A DNA stretch of 64,000 nt, from positions 186,001 through 250,000 of the forward strand of contig NZ_QGGZ01000006.1 in assembly GCF_003148825.1 (NCBI RefSeq), given 5' to 3'. Made by a program: the position numbers and the translations under genes. Each line of letters starts with the position of its first letter. Positions within the stretch are counted from its first letter, which is position 1. The DNA comes from Streptomyces sp. CG 926. GTDB lineage: Bacteria; Actinomycetota; Actinomycetes; Streptomycetales; Streptomycetaceae. The notes under the pieces are model-generated. The model made no database searches. It was not told where the DNA came from and saw only the letters and a list, made by a program, of their open reading frames with translations. Shown here in pieces: positions 43,219-51,499 of the stretch.

Positions 43219-43614
43219 ATGTTCGTCCGCACGGAGATCCTGCCGCAGGCCCCGCAGCAGCGCATGCGCGTTCGGGTTCACACCCCCGTCGGGTCCGCCG
43301 TGGTGCTCTGGCACGGTGATCCGCGAGAAGCGGACGGTCGGCACCTCGTCGAATGGACCGTCGACGCGGACATCCACTGGGGCCGGAACACCCGTCCGGT
43401 CGCTGCCACCGAGCCGGAACTCCGGCAGGAAGGCGACCGGGTGACCATGCGCGGCCGGCTTCGCCTGACCGAGGACGGAGCCGCCTACCTCGAGATGGGC
43501 GACTGGTCCGTGCTGTTCGACCTGGCATCGCCCATTCCCAGCAGCACGGACGGGTCCTGGGTGGAGATCGGCGTCGGATCGCGGGGCGTCGCTCTCCACC
43601 CCTACCGAATCTGA
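43219..43614 (+). CDS. hypothetical protein
   Basis: A 131-residue protein, MFVRTEILPQAPQQRMRV ... GVALHPYRI, all-beta in appearance with no signal peptide. I do not recognise a family. ATG 43219 has GAGG 4 bases before it. It lies between the divergent small gene and the STM4015 operon; a run of GTGCC repeats (about 43169-43195) precedes it. It may be a stand-alone gene or the first of the rightward operon, 117 bases from the next gene. Confidence 0.6.
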   Translation: MFVRTEILPQAPQQRMRVRVHTPVGSAVVLWHGDPREADGRHLVEWTVDADIHWGRNTRPVAATEPELRQEGDRVTMRGRLRLTEDGAAYLEMGDWSVLFDLASPIPSSTDGSWVEIGVGSRGVALHPYRI

Positions 43615-43731
43615 CCGGACACTCTCAGGGTCTCGGCCGCCCGCACCGGCCCCTGCCGCGGTCGCTGTCAGTGCCCCTTGGTACAACTTGCAGCACATCG
43701 GACGCGACAGGCGAGGAACGGCGGGCACCCC

Positions 43732-44691
43732 ATGAGTTACCCGAGACACCTGACGGAATCGTGCGGGCTGCCCGTCTTCGACTTCCCGACCCCGGAGGAC
43801 GCGGAGACCACTCCCCTGCCCCCGGCGGACGCCGTCGCGTGGCGGATCTCCTGCGACAGCTACGACAGCGAGGAGAGCTGGACCGAGGCGTTCGCCCGGT
43901 TCACCGCCTCGGTCGACACCTCCCTGGTCCGCGCGATCGTGGTGGGCTCCTGGGAAGAGGCCTACGACACCGGGCCCGAGGAGATCATCGGCGCCCTCCT
44001 CGACGCACGCCCGCGCCTGCCCGCGCTGCGCGGCCTGTTCCTCGCGGACATGGAGTCCGAGCAGTGCGAGATCTCCTGGATCACCCAGAGCGACATCGGC
44101 CCGCTCCTCGAAGGCTTCCCGGAGCTGGAGGAGTTCGGCGTGCGCGGTGGCTCCGGGCTGGTCTTCCCCGCCGTCACGCACCACACGCTGCGCTCCCTGA
44201 CCGTCGAGACCGGCGGCATGCCCGCCGCGTCGGTGCGGGGCGTGGCCGGCAGTGACCTGCCCGCCCTGGAGCACCTCGACCTGTGGCTCGGCACGAGCAA
44301 CTACGGCGGGGACGCGGCGATCACCGACGTGGCGCCGATCCTCGACGGTGACCGCCTGCCGCGCCTGCGCCACCTGGGCCTGCGCAACAGCGACATCCAG
44401 GACGAGATCGCCACGGCCGTCGCGTCCGCTCCGGTCGTCGCCCGCCTGGAGACCCTCGATCTGTCCATGGGCGTCCTCACCGAGCAGGGTGGCGCCGCCC
44501 TGCTCGCCGGCCAGCCCCTCACGCACCTCAAGAAGCTGGACCTGCACCACAACTACCTCGGTGCGGCCCTGCTCGAACGCTTCCAGGAGGTTCTCGGCGC
44601 CACCGGCGTCACCCTCGACCTGAACCGCGGCCACGCCGACGAGGACGACTACGACGGCCGGATCTGGCGCTACGTCGCCGTCGGCGAGTAG
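43732..44691 (+). CDS. STM4015 family leucine-rich-repeat protein
   Basis: A 319-residue cytoplasmic protein. LPVFDFPTPEDAE near the start and leucine-rich repeats later (LPRLRHLGLRNSDIQDEIA, LETLDLSMGVLTEQGGAALL, LKKLDLHHNYLG) match the STM4015 family. Start ATG 43732 (MSYPRHLTESCG) is preferred over an upstream frame. It opens a five-gene operon; the next gene starts 13 bases later. LRR proteins bind other proteins, so it may present or guide a substrate for the enzymes downstream. No function has been shown for the family as far as I know. Confidence 0.85.
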   Translation: MSYPRHLTESCGLPVFDFPTPEDAETTPLPPADAVAWRISCDSYDSEESWTEAFARFTASVDTSLVRAIVVGSWEEAYDTGPEEIIGALLDARPRLPALRGLFLADMESEQCEISWITQSDIGPLLEGFPELEEFGVRGGSGLVFPAVTHHTLRSLTVETGGMPAASVRGVAGSDLPALEHLDLWLGTSNYGGDAAITDVAPILDGDRLPRLRHLGLRNSDIQDEIATAVASAPVVARLETLDLSMGVLTEQGGAALLAGQPLTHLKKLDLHHNYLGAALLERFQEVLGATGVTLDLNRGHADEDDYDGRIWRYVAVGE

Positions 44692-44704
44692 CGCGCCACC
44701 CGCC

Positions 44705-45829
44705 ATGACGGACCACGCACCACCGCCACGCTGGGCGGTCGTCGGAAACCCGGAGAACCGGCGCGTCGACCTGTTCTCCGGGGCGCTGCGCGACGCCGGG
44801 CTGCCCGCGCCGCGTGTCGTGCCCTGGACGGAGGTCCTGCGGGGCGGCGGCGCGGCCTTCGCCGCCGACGAGATCGTACGGATCGAGTCGCCCGGGGAGA
44901 ACGCGGAGGTGGACCGGTTGCTGCGCGGCTCGGGTGACCCCACCCGGGTGGCGGGCGGGGCCCGCTGGTACACCGCCTTCCTGGCGGCCGTCCGGACGCT
45001 GACCGGCGGCCGGCGCCTCGACGACCCCGACGAGCTGGCCGTCCTCTTCGACAAGCGGCTCTGCCACGAGGCCCTCGCGCGCGCCGGGGTCCCGGTGCCG
45101 CGGTCGCCGACCTCCGGCGGCGGCGCTCCGGTGCGCGGCTGGGACGACGTACGGACCCTGATGGCCGGCCATGGCATGCCGCGGGTGTTCCTGAAGCCCG
45201 CCCACGGGTCCTCGGCCTCGGGGGTCGTCGCCGTCGAGACGGCCGGCGGGGGCCGGATCAGGGCGACGACCTCCGTGGAGAGCGCGGAGGGCGGAGGGCT
45301 GTACAACTCCCTGCGGGTACGGCGCCTCACGCGTGAGGCGGAGGTCGCCGCGCTGGTCGACGCGCTCGCCCCCGACGGACTCCACGTGGAACGCTGGTGG
45401 CCAAAGGCCTCCCTCGGGGACGGGGCCGCCGACCTGCGCGTGGTGGTCGTGGCCGGGCGGGCCACCCATGCCGTGGTGCGCACCAGCCGCACCCCCATGA
45501 CCAACCTCCATCTCGGGGGCCGGCGCGGCGACCTCGCCGCCGCGGTCCGGGCGGCGGGCCCCGCCTGGGCCGAGGCCCTGCGGACCTGCGAGCGGGCCGC
45601 CGCCTGTTTCCCGGGCACCCTGTGCGTCGGTGTCGACCTGCTGCCCGCCGTCGGCTGGCGTCGGTTCGCCGTCGCCGAGGTCAATGCCTTCGGTGATCTC
45701 CTGCCGGGCCTGACCGGGCTGCCCGGCAGCGGTGCCGAGGGCCAGGACACCTATGCCGCGCAAGTGGCGGCCGCCATCCGAAGACACGTACAGCACCACC
45801 CCACGAGGAACCACCGTGCACCCGCCTGA
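44705..45829 (+). CDS. STM4014 family ATP-grasp-like protein
   Basis: A 374-residue protein of the STM4014 family. An ATP-grasp layout can be seen: an N-terminal part, VFLKPAHGSSASGVVAVE as the ATP-binding Lys/Gly loop near residue 165, and the acidic metal site VGVDLLPAVGWRRFAVAEVN near 318. ATP-grasp enzymes join a carboxylate to an amine or thiol. It overlaps the next gene by 14 bases. The acceptor is unknown. Confidence 0.82.
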   Translation: MTDHAPPPRWAVVGNPENRRVDLFSGALRDAGLPAPRVVPWTEVLRGGGAAFAADEIVRIESPGENAEVDRLLRGSGDPTRVAGGARWYTAFLAAVRTLTGGRRLDDPDELAVLFDKRLCHEALARAGVPVPRSPTSGGGAPVRGWDDVRTLMAGHGMPRVFLKPAHGSSASGVVAVETAGGGRIRATTSVESAEGGGLYNSLRVRRLTREAEVAALVDALAPDGLHVERWWPKASLGDGAADLRVVVVAGRATHAVVRTSRTPMTNLHLGGRRGDLAAAVRAAGPAWAEALRTCERAAACFPGTLCVGVDLLPAVGWRRFAVAEVNAFGDLLPGLTGLPGSGAEGQDTYAAQVAAAIRRHVQHHPTRNHRAPA

Positions 45830-46667
45830 GACCCCTCCCCCCGCGCTCCCGCTCCCCGACATGAACGAGGTCGTCGGCCGCGACGACCTGCTGCTGCTCA
45901 CCCTGGACACCTTGCGTCACGACGTCGCCGTCGAACTGGCCGCCGCCGGGCGCATTCCGAACCTGGCCCGGCACCTGCCCGGAGGCGTCTGGGAGGAGCG
46001 GCACGCCCCCGGCAGCTTCACCTATGCCTCGCACCAGGCGATGTTCGCCGGTTTCCTGCCGACCCCCGCCCGGCCCGGTCCGCACCCGCGGCTGTTCGCC
46101 GCCCGGTTCGCCGGCAGCGAGACCACCGCCGGCCGCACCTACGTCTTCGACACCCCCGACCTGATCTCCGGCCTCGCCGCGGCCGGGTACCGCACGGTGT
46201 GCGTGGGTGGCGTCGGCTTCTTCAACAAGCAGGGTGCGCTGGGCGACGTACTCCCGGGCATGTTCCAGGAGAGCCACTGGGAGCCTGCCTTCGGCGTCGC
46301 GTCCCCCACCTCCTTCGAGGCCCAGGTCGAACGGGCCGAAGAGGTCGTCGCCGCGCTCCCGGCCGAACAGCGGCTGTTCCTCTTCGTCAACGCCTCCGCG
46401 CTGCACCAGCCCAACTGGTTCCACCTGCCCGGCGCCACCGCCGAAGCGGGCGACACGCGCGCCACGCACGCCGCCGCCCTCGAATACATCGACCGACACA
46501 TCGGCCGGCTCCTCACCGCCATGAGCTCCCGCCGCCGCTGCTTCGCCATCGTCTGCTCCGACCACGGCACCACCTACGGCGACGACGGCTACACCGGCCA
46601 CCGTCTCGCCCACCAGGCCGTCTGGACCGTGCCGTACGCCCACTTCTTCCTGGAGCCGTCCGCATGA
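45816..46667 (+). CDS. STM4013 family hydrolase (alkaline phosphatase/sulfatase fold)
   Basis: A 283-residue protein of the STM4013/SEN3800 family. The N-terminal LLLLTLDTLRHDVA gives the first metal and nucleophile site of the alkaline phosphatase superfamily, and CSDHGTTYGDDGYTGHRL gives the second metal site (DHG). Start GTG 45816 follows GAGGAA and lies inside the end of the STM4014 gene. It overlaps the next gene by 4 bases (ATGA). It should cleave a phosphate, phosphonate or sulfate ester, perhaps on the pathway intermediate. Confidence 0.82.
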   Translation: MHPPETPPPALPLPDMNEVVGRDDLLLLTLDTLRHDVAVELAAAGRIPNLARHLPGGVWEERHAPGSFTYASHQAMFAGFLPTPARPGPHPRLFAARFAGSETTAGRTYVFDTPDLISGLAAAGYRTVCVGGVGFFNKQGALGDVLPGMFQESHWEPAFGVASPTSFEAQVERAEEVVAALPAEQRLFLFVNASALHQPNWFHLPGATAEAGDTRATHAAALEYIDRHIGRLLTAMSSRRRCFAIVCSDHGTTYGDDGYTGHRLAHQAVWTVPYAHFFLEPSA

Positions 46668-48028
46668 CCGCCCTCGCGCCCGCCCCGATCGCGGCCACCG
46701 CCCCGCCCGAGATCCGCCCGTACAGCGCCTACGTGTACGCCTACCCCCACAAGACCGCCTACCGCCCGCTGCCCGACCGGCCGGCGCTGCGCGACCTGTG
46801 GCACGGCGAGCGCAAGGACGCCCTCTCGCTCTACCTCCACATACCCTTCTGCGAGATCCGCTGCGGCTTCTGCAACCTCTTCACCCGCATCGGGGCCCCC
46901 GACGGGCTCACCGGCCGCTACCTCGACGCCCTGGAGCGGCAGGCCGTCGCCGTCCGCGACGCCCTCGGCGACGACGGCCCGGTCTCCTTCGCCAACGCGG
47001 CCTTCGGCGGTGGGACGCCCACCTTCCTGACGGCGCTCGAACTGGAACGGCTCTGCGACATCGCCGAGCGGCGCATGGGCGCCGACCTGCGCGCCGTCCC
47101 GCTGTCCGTCGAGACCTCCCCCGCCACCGCCACGGCGGACCGGCTCGCCGTGCTGGCCGAGCGCGGGGCCACCCGCGTCAGCATCGGCGTCCAGAGCTTC
47201 CTCCCCGACGAGGCCCGGGCCGCCGTACGCCCCCAGCGCCGCGCCGATGTCGAGGCGGCGCTCGGCCGGATCCGCGACGCCCGCGTCCCCGTCCTCAACA
47301 TCGACCTCATCTACGGCATCGACGGCCAGACCCCCGCCACCTGGCGCACCTCCCTGGACGCCGCCCTGGCCTGGCGCCCCGAGGAGCTGTACCTGTACCC
47401 CCTGTACGTGCGCCCCCTCACCGGGCTCGCCCGGCGCACCGCCCTGACCGACCGGGCCTGGGACGAGCAGCGCCTGAACCTGTACCGGCAGGGCCGCGAC
47501 CACCTCCTCGCGCACGGCTACGAGCAGGTGTCGATGCGCATGTTCCGGCTGGCCGGTACGGCGCCCCAGGGACCGGACGACCACGCCTGCCAGACCGACG
47601 GCATGATCGGCCTGGGCTGCGGGGCCCGTTCCTACACCTCGGCGCTGCACTACTCCTTCGACTACGCGGTCGACATGGGCGAGATCCGCGGGATCATCGA
47701 CGACTACACCGGAACCGAGGACTTCACCCGCGCCGTCCACGGCCGGCCCACCAACGGCGACGAGGCGCGCCGCCGCCACCTCCTGCAGTCGCTCCTCCAG
47801 GCGCAGGGCATGCCGGTCGCCGACTACCGGGAGCGGTTCGGCGCCGGCCCGCACGAGGACTTCCCGGCCGAACTGGCCGCGTTCGCCGCCCGCGGCTGGC
47901 TGGAGCAGGACGGTAGGGGTCCGCTCCTGCGCCTGTCCCCCGAGGGCCTCGCCCACTCCGACGCGCTCGGCCCCGAGCTGTTCTCGCCGGCCGTCCGGGC
48001 CGCGATGGCCGCCTACGAGGCCAAGTAG
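46664..48028 (+). CDS. STM4012 family radical SAM protein (HemN-like)
   Basis: A 454-residue radical SAM enzyme. The cluster motif is LHIPFCEIRCGFC (Cys63, Cys67, Cys70), followed by FGGGTPTFL, SVETSPATATADRL and RVSIGVQSF, which relate it to the coproporphyrinogen-oxidase-like (HemN) group, and it has the HemN C-terminal region. It belongs to the STM4012 family, not to heme synthesis proper. It overlaps the hydrolase gene by 4 bases and is followed 5 bases later by a second radical SAM gene, so a two-step radical modification is likely. Confidence 0.9.
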   Translation: MTALAPAPIAATAPPEIRPYSAYVYAYPHKTAYRPLPDRPALRDLWHGERKDALSLYLHIPFCEIRCGFCNLFTRIGAPDGLTGRYLDALERQAVAVRDALGDDGPVSFANAAFGGGTPTFLTALELERLCDIAERRMGADLRAVPLSVETSPATATADRLAVLAERGATRVSIGVQSFLPDEARAAVRPQRRADVEAALGRIRDARVPVLNIDLIYGIDGQTPATWRTSLDAALAWRPEELYLYPLYVRPLTGLARRTALTDRAWDEQRLNLYRQGRDHLLAHGYEQVSMRMFRLAGTAPQGPDDHACQTDGMIGLGCGARSYTSALHYSFDYAVDMGEIRGIIDDYTGTEDFTRAVHGRPTNGDEARRRHLLQSLLQAQGMPVADYRERFGAGPHEDFPAELAAFAARGWLEQDGRGPLLRLSPEGLAHSDALGPELFSPAVRAAMAAYEAK

Positions 48029-48033
48029 CCGCC

Positions 48034-49026
48034 GTGGACCTGACCCTGCTCTACCGCGGCCCGCTCGCCTCCTGCGACTACGACTGCCCGTACTGTCCCT
48101 TCGCCAAGCGGCGCGACACCACGGCCCAGCTGCGCGCCGACCGAGCCGCCCTGGAACGGTTCACCGGCTGGGCGCGGTCCCGGGCCGGGGAGGACCGGCT
48201 CTCGCTGCTGTTCACCCCGTGGGGCGAGGGCCTCGTCCGCTCCTGGTACCGCCGCGCCCTCGTCGACCTCTCGCACCAGCCGCACGTCGAGCGCGTCGCC
48301 ATCCAGACCAACCTGAGCTGCCGCACGGACTGGCTCGCGGAGGCCGACCCCGCCACGCTCGCCCTGTGGTGCACCTACCACCCGGGGCAGACTCCGTACG
48401 ACCGCTTCCTGGCCAAGCTGCGCGACCTCGCCGACCGGGGCATCCGCCACAGCGTCGGCATCGTCGGTCTCCCCGACAACCTGGACCACGCCCGCCGGCT
48501 GCGCGCCGCCCTGCCCTCCCACGTCTACCTGTGGGTGAACGCGGCCGACGGCCACACGTACGACGACGCCGAGGCCGACACGTGGACCGCCCTCGACCCG
48601 CTGTTCCCGTACAGCCGGCGCCCGCACCGCTCGGCCGGACTGCCGTGCCGCACGGGCGAGTCGGTGATCTCGGTGGACGGCGACGGTACGGTCCGCCGCT
48701 GCCACTTCGTCCGCGCCGAGCTCGGCAACCTCTACGACGGCTCCTACCGGGCCGCGCTCGGCCCCCGTCCGTGCCCGCTCACCACCTGCGACTGCCACAT
48801 CGGCTACGTCCACCTGGAGACGCTGCCGCTCTACGACGTCTTCGCGGGCGGCGTCCTGGAACGCGTCCCGGCGGCCCGCACGCCCGTGCTGCCCGTGCTG
48901 CCGGTGCCACCCGTGCTGCCCGTGCTGCCCGTACCCCTCGTGCCCAGGGCGGGCACTACCCCCGACCGGCCGTCCGCCCACCCGCCACGACCAGCCGGAC
49001 CGAACGCAGCGCGGCCAGGTCGGTGA
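48034..49026 (+). CDS. STM4011 family radical SAM protein
   Basis: A 330-residue radical SAM enzyme starting at GTG 48034. The cluster motif is CDYDCPYC (Cys14, Cys18, Cys21). C-terminal Cys, CRTGE, RCHFV and CPLTTCDCH, could hold an auxiliary cluster as in SPASM-like enzymes. After about residue 285 comes a Pro/Leu/Val repeat (VLPVLPVPPVLPVLPVP) encoded by a 9-base tandem repeat, and the tail runs 71 bases antisense into the convergent amidohydrolase gene. That tail is probably not part of the fold and may have arisen by loss of an earlier stop. Confidence 0.88.
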   Translation: MDLTLLYRGPLASCDYDCPYCPFAKRRDTTAQLRADRAALERFTGWARSRAGEDRLSLLFTPWGEGLVRSWYRRALVDLSHQPHVERVAIQTNLSCRTDWLAEADPATLALWCTYHPGQTPYDRFLAKLRDLADRGIRHSVGIVGLPDNLDHARRLRAALPSHVYLWVNAADGHTYDDAEADTWTALDPLFPYSRRPHRSAGLPCRTGESVISVDGDGTVRRCHFVRAELGNLYDGSYRAALGPRPCPLTTCDCHIGYVHLETLPLYDVFAGGVLERVPAARTPVLPVLPVPPVLPVLPVPLVPRAGTTPDRPSAHPPRPAGPNAARPGR

Positions 49027-50143
49027 GCGGATCGCCGTCGACCACCAGCAGGTCGGCCCGGAGTCCGGGCGCCAGTCGGCCGGTGTCCGCGTCGATCCCC
49101 AGGGCCCGCGCGGCGTCCGTCGTGGCCAGGTCGACGATCCGGGCCGGATCGAGCCCGATGTGCCCGAAGAACTCCAGGCTGGAGACGAAGCCGTCGAACA
49201 CGGCGTGCGGGACGCCCGCGTCCGTACCGGGCAACAGCGGTACGCCGCGCTCCGCCATCCACCGGAGCCGCCCGAACATCTCCTCGGCCCGTTCTCGGCC
49301 GAACCGCTCCGCGAAACCTCGCCAGTCGGGGCTCGCCGCGGGGCAGACGGCGATGCCGCGCGCCGCGATCGCATCGACCAGGTCCTCGCGTACGTCGAAC
49401 CCCGTCCGCCCCATCCACGTGCAGTGCTCGATGGTGTCCACACCGGCGGCCACGGCGGCGGCGATGCCCTCGGTCCCGTGGGCGTGGGCGGCCACCGGCA
49501 GCCCGAAGCGCCGCGCCTCCGCCACGATCGATGCCAGCTCCGTCGGGGTGAACTGGGCCTGCCAGCCGGCCGGTCCGCCCTTGGTGATGCCTCCCCCGGT
49601 GGCCATCACCTTGATGAGGTCCACTCCGGCGGCGGCGTTGCGGCGGATCGCCGCGCGGATCGCGTCGGCCCCTTCGACCTCACCGCCCATGAACCAGCAG
49701 TGCCCGCCCGGGACGGTCAGGGGTGTTCCGGCGGACAGCAGTCGCGGCCCCGGCACGTGCCCGCCCGCGATCTCGTCCCGCAACCGAACGGCGAGCCCGC
49801 CCCGGTCGCCGAGATCGCGTGCGGTGGTCACTCCGGTGGCGAGCAACCGGCCCGCCCGCTCGGCCATCCCGGCGTAGAGCTCGGCGTCCGAGGCGACCTG
49901 GAGGCAGGCCACGGGGTCGGGGCCGGCGTCGAGCGCGAGGTGGACGTGGGAGTCGATCAGGCCGGGCAGCAAGGTGCCGTCGGGAAAGGCCGATCGGGGA
50001 ACGTCGGGCCCGCCCTGCGCCTCGACCTCCGCGCGCGGCCCGACCGCCACGATCCGACCCCCGTCGTACAGGACGGCCCCGTCGAGGGTCACCCGCCCAC
50101 CCGGACCCGTCACCGTCCGCCCCGCCGATACCACTGCCCGCAC
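48956..50143 (-). CDS. metal-dependent amidohydrolase
   Basis: A 395-residue cytoplasmic enzyme of the imidazolonepropionase/prolidase-like amidohydrolase group. Metal ligands are seen as DSHVHLALD, LIKVMATGGG (Lys), AHAHG, EHCTW and LPGTDAGVPHA (Asp). It hydrolyses amide or cyclic imide bonds in small molecules; the substrate is not known. GGGGAGGG lies 4 bases before GTG 50143, so the longer ATG form (50179) is less likely. The gene is convergent with and overlaps the radical SAM gene by 71 bases at its 3' end. Confidence 0.86.
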   Translation of the reverse strand: MRAVVSAGRTVTGPGGRVTLDGAVLYDGGRIVAVGPRAEVEAQGGPDVPRSAFPDGTLLPGLIDSHVHLALDAGPDPVACLQVASDAELYAGMAERAGRLLATGVTTARDLGDRGGLAVRLRDEIAGGHVPGPRLLSAGTPLTVPGGHCWFMGGEVEGADAIRAAIRRNAAAGVDLIKVMATGGGITKGGPAGWQAQFTPTELASIVAEARRFGLPVAAHAHGTEGIAAAVAAGVDTIEHCTWMGRTGFDVREDLVDAIAARGIAVCPAASPDWRGFAERFGRERAEEMFGRLRWMAERGVPLLPGTDAGVPHAVFDGFVSSLEFFGHIGLDPARIVDLATTDAARALGIDADTGRLAPGLRADLLVVDGDPLTDLAALRSVRLVVAGGRTAGRG

Positions 50144-50333
50144 GATGCCCTCCCCGCCGATCCACGGTGCCCCCGCCATCGTTGTGCGCCGGCGCGGACC
50201 CCTCGAAGGTCATCCTCCCCCTGCCCCGGACCGGACCGTCACATTCAAGCCGCCCAGGGGCGGGCCGGCGGGGGCTTCGGTCGGGCCTCCGCGGCGATGC
50301 CCGGTTTCCGGCCCGGCTCCACCGGGAGGGCTA

Positions 50334-50352
50334 TAAAGTTAGGCTCACCTAA
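50334..50352. promoter_or_regulatory. iron box (DmdR1/IdeR-type operator)
   Basis: TAAAGTTAGGCTCACCTAA matches the 19-bp actinomycete iron-regulator consensus TWAGGTTAGSCTAACCTWA at 17 positions. It overlaps a TATAAA (50332-50337) that may be the -10 box and ends 24 bases before the esterase start, so Fe-loaded repressor should block transcription when iron is plentiful. It is the only such box I see in the window. Confidence 0.85.
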
Positions 50353-50376
50353 CTGCGCCCCGCACAAGGAGACTTC

Positions 50377-51465
50377 ATGCCCGTGGAGCACGCCTTCGCC
50401 ACATTCGGACTGCCCGGCGAGCCAGGATCCGAGGAGTTCTGGGCGGCGGCGGGGGCTCCCTCGTCGGTGCCCGTCGACGGCGGTTGGGTGACCCTGTTCC
50501 TCTGGCGGGGCTCCGCGGCCCACATCGGCTTCGAGAGCTGGTCGCCGGACGTCCCCCTGCGCCGCTGGCACGCCACGGACTGCTGGTACGCCGAGGTCCG
50601 GATGCCCGCGCGGCTGCGGGTGACCTACCAGTTCCTCGTGGACGGCACCGCGTACGCCGACCCGCTCAACCCGGCCGGGGCGGGCGGTGACCGCTCCGTC
50701 GCCGCCACCCCGGACGCCCCGGCCCAGCCTCACTGGGCGACCGTCGGGGCCGGCGCCGACGCGGTGCTGCCCCTTCCCCGGGCCCGGATCCGCTGGGCGA
50801 GCGAGCGGCTCGGCGGGCGGCGGACCGTACGGATCCACCCGGCGGGCGGCGGCGGCCCGGTGGTGCTGCTGCTGGACGGGGACGACTGGCTGTATCTGCA
50901 CCCGGCGATGACCGCCTTCGACTCCGCCGTCGCGGCCGGCGAGATGCCCCCCGTCACCCTCGTCTTCCTGCCGACGCGGGACCGGGAGGCCGAGTTCGGG
51001 TGCCGGCCGGAGCTGTGGGAGGCGGTCCGGGACGAACTCCTGCCGCTGGTCATGGAGTCCGGCGTACCCGCGGACCCGGAGCGTCCGGTGGTCGCCGGGC
51101 AGAGCCTCGGCGGGCTGAGCGCGGTGTACGCGGCGCTGGAGTTCCCCGACCTCGTGTCCCGGGTCGCCTGCCAGTCGGCGTCGTTGTGGTGGACACCCGA
51201 GGCCGTGAAGTCGGCGGACCCGCTGGGCGGTCCGGTCGGCGGCTCCGTCGCCGCCCGGCTACGGGAGCGCCCCGACCTGTCCGGCCTGCGGATCGCCTTC
51301 GACGTGGGGGAACACGAGACGCGCATGCTGCCCCACTGCGAGCTGGTCGAGTCCCTGACCGAGCAGGCCGGAGCGAGCGTTCGGATCTCCCGGTCCGCGT
51401 CGGCCCACGACCGTGCGGGCTGGCGCCAGGCCCTGCTCCGGGACGTGGCCTGGGCGCTCGGCTGA
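50377..51465 (+). CDS. cchJ: siderophore esterase (CchJ-like)
   Basis: A 362-residue enterochelin-esterase-type protein. An N-terminal domain (FLWRGSAAHIGFESWSPDVP) precedes the alpha/beta-hydrolase part with VVAGQSLGGLSAVY (nucleophile Ser243) and a C-terminal His in SASAHDRAGWR. In the coelichelin cluster the equivalent gene lies beside the NRPS, whose last module has no thioesterase, and is thought to release or hydrolyse the product in trans. GGAG lies 5 bases before the ATG, with the iron box just upstream. It is convergent with the exporter gene, 34 bases apart. No MbtH gene follows, unlike S. coelicolor. Confidence 0.87.
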   Translation: MPVEHAFATFGLPGEPGSEEFWAAAGAPSSVPVDGGWVTLFLWRGSAAHIGFESWSPDVPLRRWHATDCWYAEVRMPARLRVTYQFLVDGTAYADPLNPAGAGGDRSVAATPDAPAQPHWATVGAGADAVLPLPRARIRWASERLGGRRTVRIHPAGGGGPVVLLLDGDDWLYLHPAMTAFDSAVAAGEMPPVTLVFLPTRDREAEFGCRPELWEAVRDELLPLVMESGVPADPERPVVAGQSLGGLSAVYAALEFPDLVSRVACQSASLWWTPEAVKSADPLGGPVGGSVAARLRERPDLSGLRIAFDVGEHETRMLPHCELVESLTEQAGASVRISRSASAHDRAGWRQALLRDVAWALG

Positions 51466-51499
51466 GGACGGTTCGGGTCCGGGCTGGCGGATCAAGGGG

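Noticed and set aside
42673..45750. Leftward extension of the DUF6745-like gene into a 1,371-codon frame
   Set aside because: The upstream part is antisense to the STM4015 and STM4014 genes. A clear ribosome site at GTG 42672 sets the start.
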